A stretch of 64,000 bases of DNA from Hepsetus odoe (lineage: Eukaryota; Chordata; Actinopteri; Characiformes; Hepsetidae). Positions within the stretch are counted from its first letter, which is position 1, and each line of letters opens with the position of its first letter. The notes under the pieces are model-generated. The model was not told the origin of the DNA and made no database searches. It was given only the letters and a program-made list of their open reading frames with translations. The stretch covers positions 12,734,708-12,798,707 of the forward strand of contig CM029370.1 of NCBI GenBank assembly GCA_017165825.1, written 5' to 3'. Positions 61,007-64,000 of this stretch are shown here, piece by piece. A program made the translations under genes and the position numbers.

Positions 61007-62450
61007 GTAAGGTGTGATTGATACTCTTAAAGTGATGTAATGAGTGGTTGCGCTTTATTTATACATTCAGAAATACATCATCATCATGAACTTGCACAAA
61101 ATCACAAAGCATGAGATTTGTGTAGACTTTGCCATTCTTGTTTGAGTTGTGCATGAATTATCTTACTTTTCCCAAAAGGTTTCCTACCTTGGCTATTTTG
61201 CACCTCTTATGTTAAATCTATGGTTTTGTGAAATATTTTTATCAGGCTAATCCCTAATTGTGATTGTTAGAGGTTGTGTCCCCTCTGTCTAGCTTCCTAG
61301 GCTAGAGGGTCTGTTAATGCAATGTGCACCCCACATCCTACATCCCTTGCAGGCCTTTTAGTGGTTGTTTAGCAACCTTTAGCGGTTGTTTAGCAACCAA
61401 GTTTATGGTTCCTGAGGCAGTGAGTTTTTGACTCAGTATCTGCTTGTGCCTGATGGAGTCCATAAGGATGTATTTGGAACAAATATATTAATGTATATGT
61501 GGTCATAATGCGCTAAAACATTTTTGATACCGCTGTATTAACGTCACAATATCTACCAGGATATTAACTAATTAATATTTCACCTGTATATCTATATTTT
61601 ACTGCCCATAGTCAAAAACTGTAGGGCGCAATATTTTGTGATAATACAAACCCTGAAGCTGCACACTTTTACACTTTACTTGCCACAATAATGTATGCAT
61701 TTATAAAAGTGGTGTACTTTTTTTTTTTTTTTTTTCAAACTATTTAGTGGTGGTAGGCAGTTTGGGACACAGCATGACGCTTGTCACCTCGTGAGTCAGG
61801 GCCAGTGAAAAAACACAGATGAAGTAGAACAAAATTTAGAATTTCAAATTGAGATCACAGTTCAATTGCCACAGTTGTGCTGGCCACCCAAAAAGTAAAT
61901 GTTTAACCTGCCTGTATATTGATCAGCACTGGACAACCCCACGCATGCAGCGAGCCAGCCTGAGCCTGGTAATGGCTCCTACTGCCAAAAAGACAGCACT
62001 TAATCTTTTTAATAAAAAGGTCTTCTCAAGTTGTGGTGAAGTAATGCACAGTTTTAACCACTGCTATCACCCATGGCCAAATAACATCTCACTGCCAAGC
62101 AAGCTCAGTACTAATTTCTACAGTAGAGGACATTGTAAAAGCCCAAAGAGCCTTCTACCTGACAGCATGCTTATGTCTTTAAAAAATCCTGTCTGATGTT
62201 GAGTAAGTTTCTGTTTGAGCTGCGCTACTTAACTGAAATTAAACTTTGTTTAATTAATTAATTATTTATTTATTTCATTGTTTTTATTAGATTTCCTTGT
62301 TTGTTGAGATATGTTAGAACCCTTCCTGTTCCAGTTTAGGTTTTAGTCTATGACTGAATTGCTTTTGGCATTTTTCTAAAGATGCCTGCCTCGCCGTCAA
62401 AGTATGTTGTAGCATTGATGATAAAAAAATATATATATATGTACAGTACT

Positions 62451-62576
62451 TCCCTGCGATGGGCTGGCGACCTGTCCAGGGTGCGTCCCCTGTCCTCGCC
62501 CTGTGTGCGCTGGGTTGGACACCAGCACTCCCCCGCGACCCCATTTGGGACAAGCGGCAGATAATGGATGGATGGA
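62451..62576 (+). repeat. SINE tail-B module with 11-bp target duplication
   Basis: TGTACAGTACT is present at 62440-62450 and 62577-62587. The 126-bp insert starts TCCCTGCGATGGGCTGGCGA, ends in CAAGCGGCAGATAATGGATGGATGGA and lacks the tRNA-like head. Confidence 0.85.
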
Positions 62577-62961
62577 TGTACAGTACTGTGCAAAAAGGTT
62601 TTAGGCAGGTGTGGAAAAAATGCTGTAAACAAAGAATGCTTTCAAAAATGGAAGTGTTAATCATGTATTTTCATCAATCAACAAAATGCAGTGAATGAAC
62701 AAAAGAGAAATCTAAATCAAATCAATATTTGGTGTGACCACCCTTTGCCTTCAAAACAGCATCAATTCTTCTAGGTACACTTGCACACAGTTTTTGGAGG
62801 AACTCGGCTGGAAGGTTGTTCCAAACATCTTGGAGAACTAACCACAGGCTTCCTCACATCCTTCTGTCTCTTCATGTAATCCCAGACACACTCAAGGATG
62901 TTGAGATCAGGGTTCTGTGGGGGCCAGAAGAATTGATGCTGGTTTGGAGGCAAAAGGTAGT

Positions 62962-63083
62962 CAGTCAGTCATTTTCTGCCGCTTGTCCCAAGCGGGGTCG
63001 CGGGGGAGTGCTGGAGTCCATCCCAGCTCACACAGGGCGAAGGACGGGGGACACACCCTGGACAGATCGCCAGCCCATCGCAG
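62962..63083 (-). repeat. SINE tail-B module, opposite orientation, with 13-bp target duplication
   Basis: GGCAAAAGGTAGT is repeated at 62949-62961 and 63084-63096. The 122-bp insert is the reverse complement of tail B and also begins at the CCTGCGATGGGCTGGCGA position, without a tRNA-like head. Confidence 0.87.
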
Positions 63084-63595
63084 GGCAAAAGGTAGTAACA
63101 CCAAATATTGATTTGATTTAGATTTTTCTTTTGTTCACTCACTTCGCATTTTGTAAATTGCTAAAAAATAAACAATCATTATTTATATTTCTGAAAGCAT
63201 TCTTTGTTAACAGCATTTTTCCCACACCTGCCTAAAACCTTTGCACAATACTGTGTATATATATATTCTAATATGATAATATGAGTGTGCTTTTTGCAAA
63301 GTCCTATTTTTTTTTTTTTTTTTAAGTACTGCTACTGATTGCTGAATTATTGTTGTTATGCAGTTTTAAATACATAGGTCAATCATTCGTATTCATTGCA
63401 TGCCCTTTTTTTTTTTTTTTTGGACATGCTTTGGTCATGACTGGCTACTTTTTATTTTATTTTAGTATATTATCAAAGAAAGAAAGCAGAAACAATTAAA
63501 ATCAAAAGTAAACATTGTACTTTAACAAAAAGCTGATGATAAAAATGTTTAGTTTTTTATCATTATAATATGTGTATTTTATAATTATATTTGGT

Positions 63596-63668
63596 ATTGT
63601 CCTAGTCTATGCAAAACAATTTCTTGCCAAAAAGTCCTAGTTTAGTCTCATCTGACCACAGAAACTGA
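63596..63668 (-). pseudogene. Fragment of Tc1-like transposase (first catalytic Asp region)
   Basis: On the minus strand this reads FLWSDETKLGLFGKKL, the WSDE motif region of Tc1 transposases. Nothing else of the element is recognised next to it. Confidence 0.5.
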
Positions 63669-64000
63669 CTCTCACATGTGGCTAACCCTATGCCTAGTTC
63701 ATGATCCTTTGGCTGCTCCAGTCATTGTGCGTGGGGTCAATATACACATAAGTAATCCTCCAAGTAGATTACTAATTTCTCCAGTGGCTTTTAAACTGAT
63801 AAATTATTACCATGTTAGTAGAAATGGGCATTTTCAACTGTTTATGTTTTCTTGTAGCCATTTCTTGATACGAACTCTTTAACAACTTTTTAAACCATTG
63901 CTTTCTTCTCTAGTGACAAATTAAGAAGTAAATTAAGCCTATGTCACCTCACATTCATATCCCAGTAAGACAGTTATGTCTGACTATTTTATATCGGATT

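Larger units (their letters stand above)
62444..63253 (-). mobile_element. Tc1-like element carrying two nested SINE-tail insertions
   Basis: The left end CAGTACT follows TA at 62442-62443. A SINE-tail insertion (62451-62576) splits the terminal repeat, which resumes as CAGTACTGTGC at 62581. The right end is TTGCACAATACTG at 63253. Minus-strand frame 62953-62771 reads WPPQNPDLNILECVWDYMKRQK, the third catalytic (Glu) block of a Tc1-like transposase. A second SINE tail lies at 62962-63083. Confidence 0.85.
48851..64000 (+). other. ptchd4: ptchd4 intron 2, continues past the window
   Basis: Intron 2 begins with a consensus GTATGT donor. No sequence encoding the rest of the Patched fold appears on the + strand downstream, so the intron is at least 15.1 kb. 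It carries a SINE at 49.55 kb, the inverted-repeat integrase element at 52.3-54.1 kb, LINE relics at 54.5-55.6 and 59.2-61.0 kb, and a nested Tc1/SINE locus at 62.4-63.3 kb. Stretches 48851-49548, 49756-52085, 56260-59206 and 61020-62438 show no gene that I can recognise. Confidence 0.8.

Overview
This window is vertebrate nuclear DNA, most likely from a ray-finned (teleost) fish. It is AT-rich and gene-poor. It is densely sprinkled with decayed fish-type mobile elements (Tc1-like transposons, tRNA-derived SINEs, 5'-truncated LINEs, hAT-like MITEs) and long CA/GT, CT and GATA microsatellites. The species cannot be fixed from what I can see. The only host gene I can support is ptchd4 (patched domain-containing 4), a spliced gene on the + strand. 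Nearly all other open frames are chance frames or transposon remains.

Layout. 1-43.4 kb is a gene-free upstream region. It holds LINE fragments of one RT family (0.74-1.55, 35.9-36.4, 37.6-38.6 kb), a different LINE fragment (24.1-24.8 kb), two related Tc1-like fossils on the minus strand (5.7-6.9 and 17.4-18.5 kb), another Tc1-like fossil on the plus strand (29.9-31.5 kb), a non-autonomous Tc1-like element (4.0-4.6 kb), a 174-bp hAT-like palindromic MITE with an 8-bp target duplication (23.6-23.8 kb), two LTR-like repeats (5.2, 22.8 kb) and many SINEs. At 41.2-43.4 kb lies a composite repeat with a roughly 29-unit, 32-bp minisatellite, ending about 0.8 kb before the ptchd4 start codon.

ptchd4: a CpG-rich promoter/exon 1 region at about 43.5-44.45 kb, coding exon 1 at 43880-44428 (183 codons), a 3.9-kb intron, and coding exon 2 at 48370-48850 (160 codons plus one base). 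The two exons join in phase and encode the N-terminus, TM1, the first extracellular loop, TM2 and TM3 (start of the sterol-sensing domain). The remaining coding sequence is not found by 64000, so intron 2 is longer than 15 kb and the gene leaves the window.

Intron 2 (48.85-64 kb) carries further repeats. The most unusual is a 1.74-kb unit at 52332-54074: long terminal inverted repeats with TGTAG...CTACA ends and a 4-bp target duplication (AAGG), inserted in a SINE, enclosing only a broken Gypsy-type integrase on the minus strand. This is the architecture of a Ginger-like DNA transposon, or of an LTR element with inverted LTRs. The second notable locus is 62.44-63.25 kb, a Tc1-like element hit twice by the same short SINE-tail module, each insertion with its own target duplication.

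SINEs: one tRNA-like head (box A/B-like GTGGCCTAGTGG and GGTTCRAATCC) is joined to two alternative 3' bodies, called tail A and tail B here. Assignments to families are from recognition, not from a database search.
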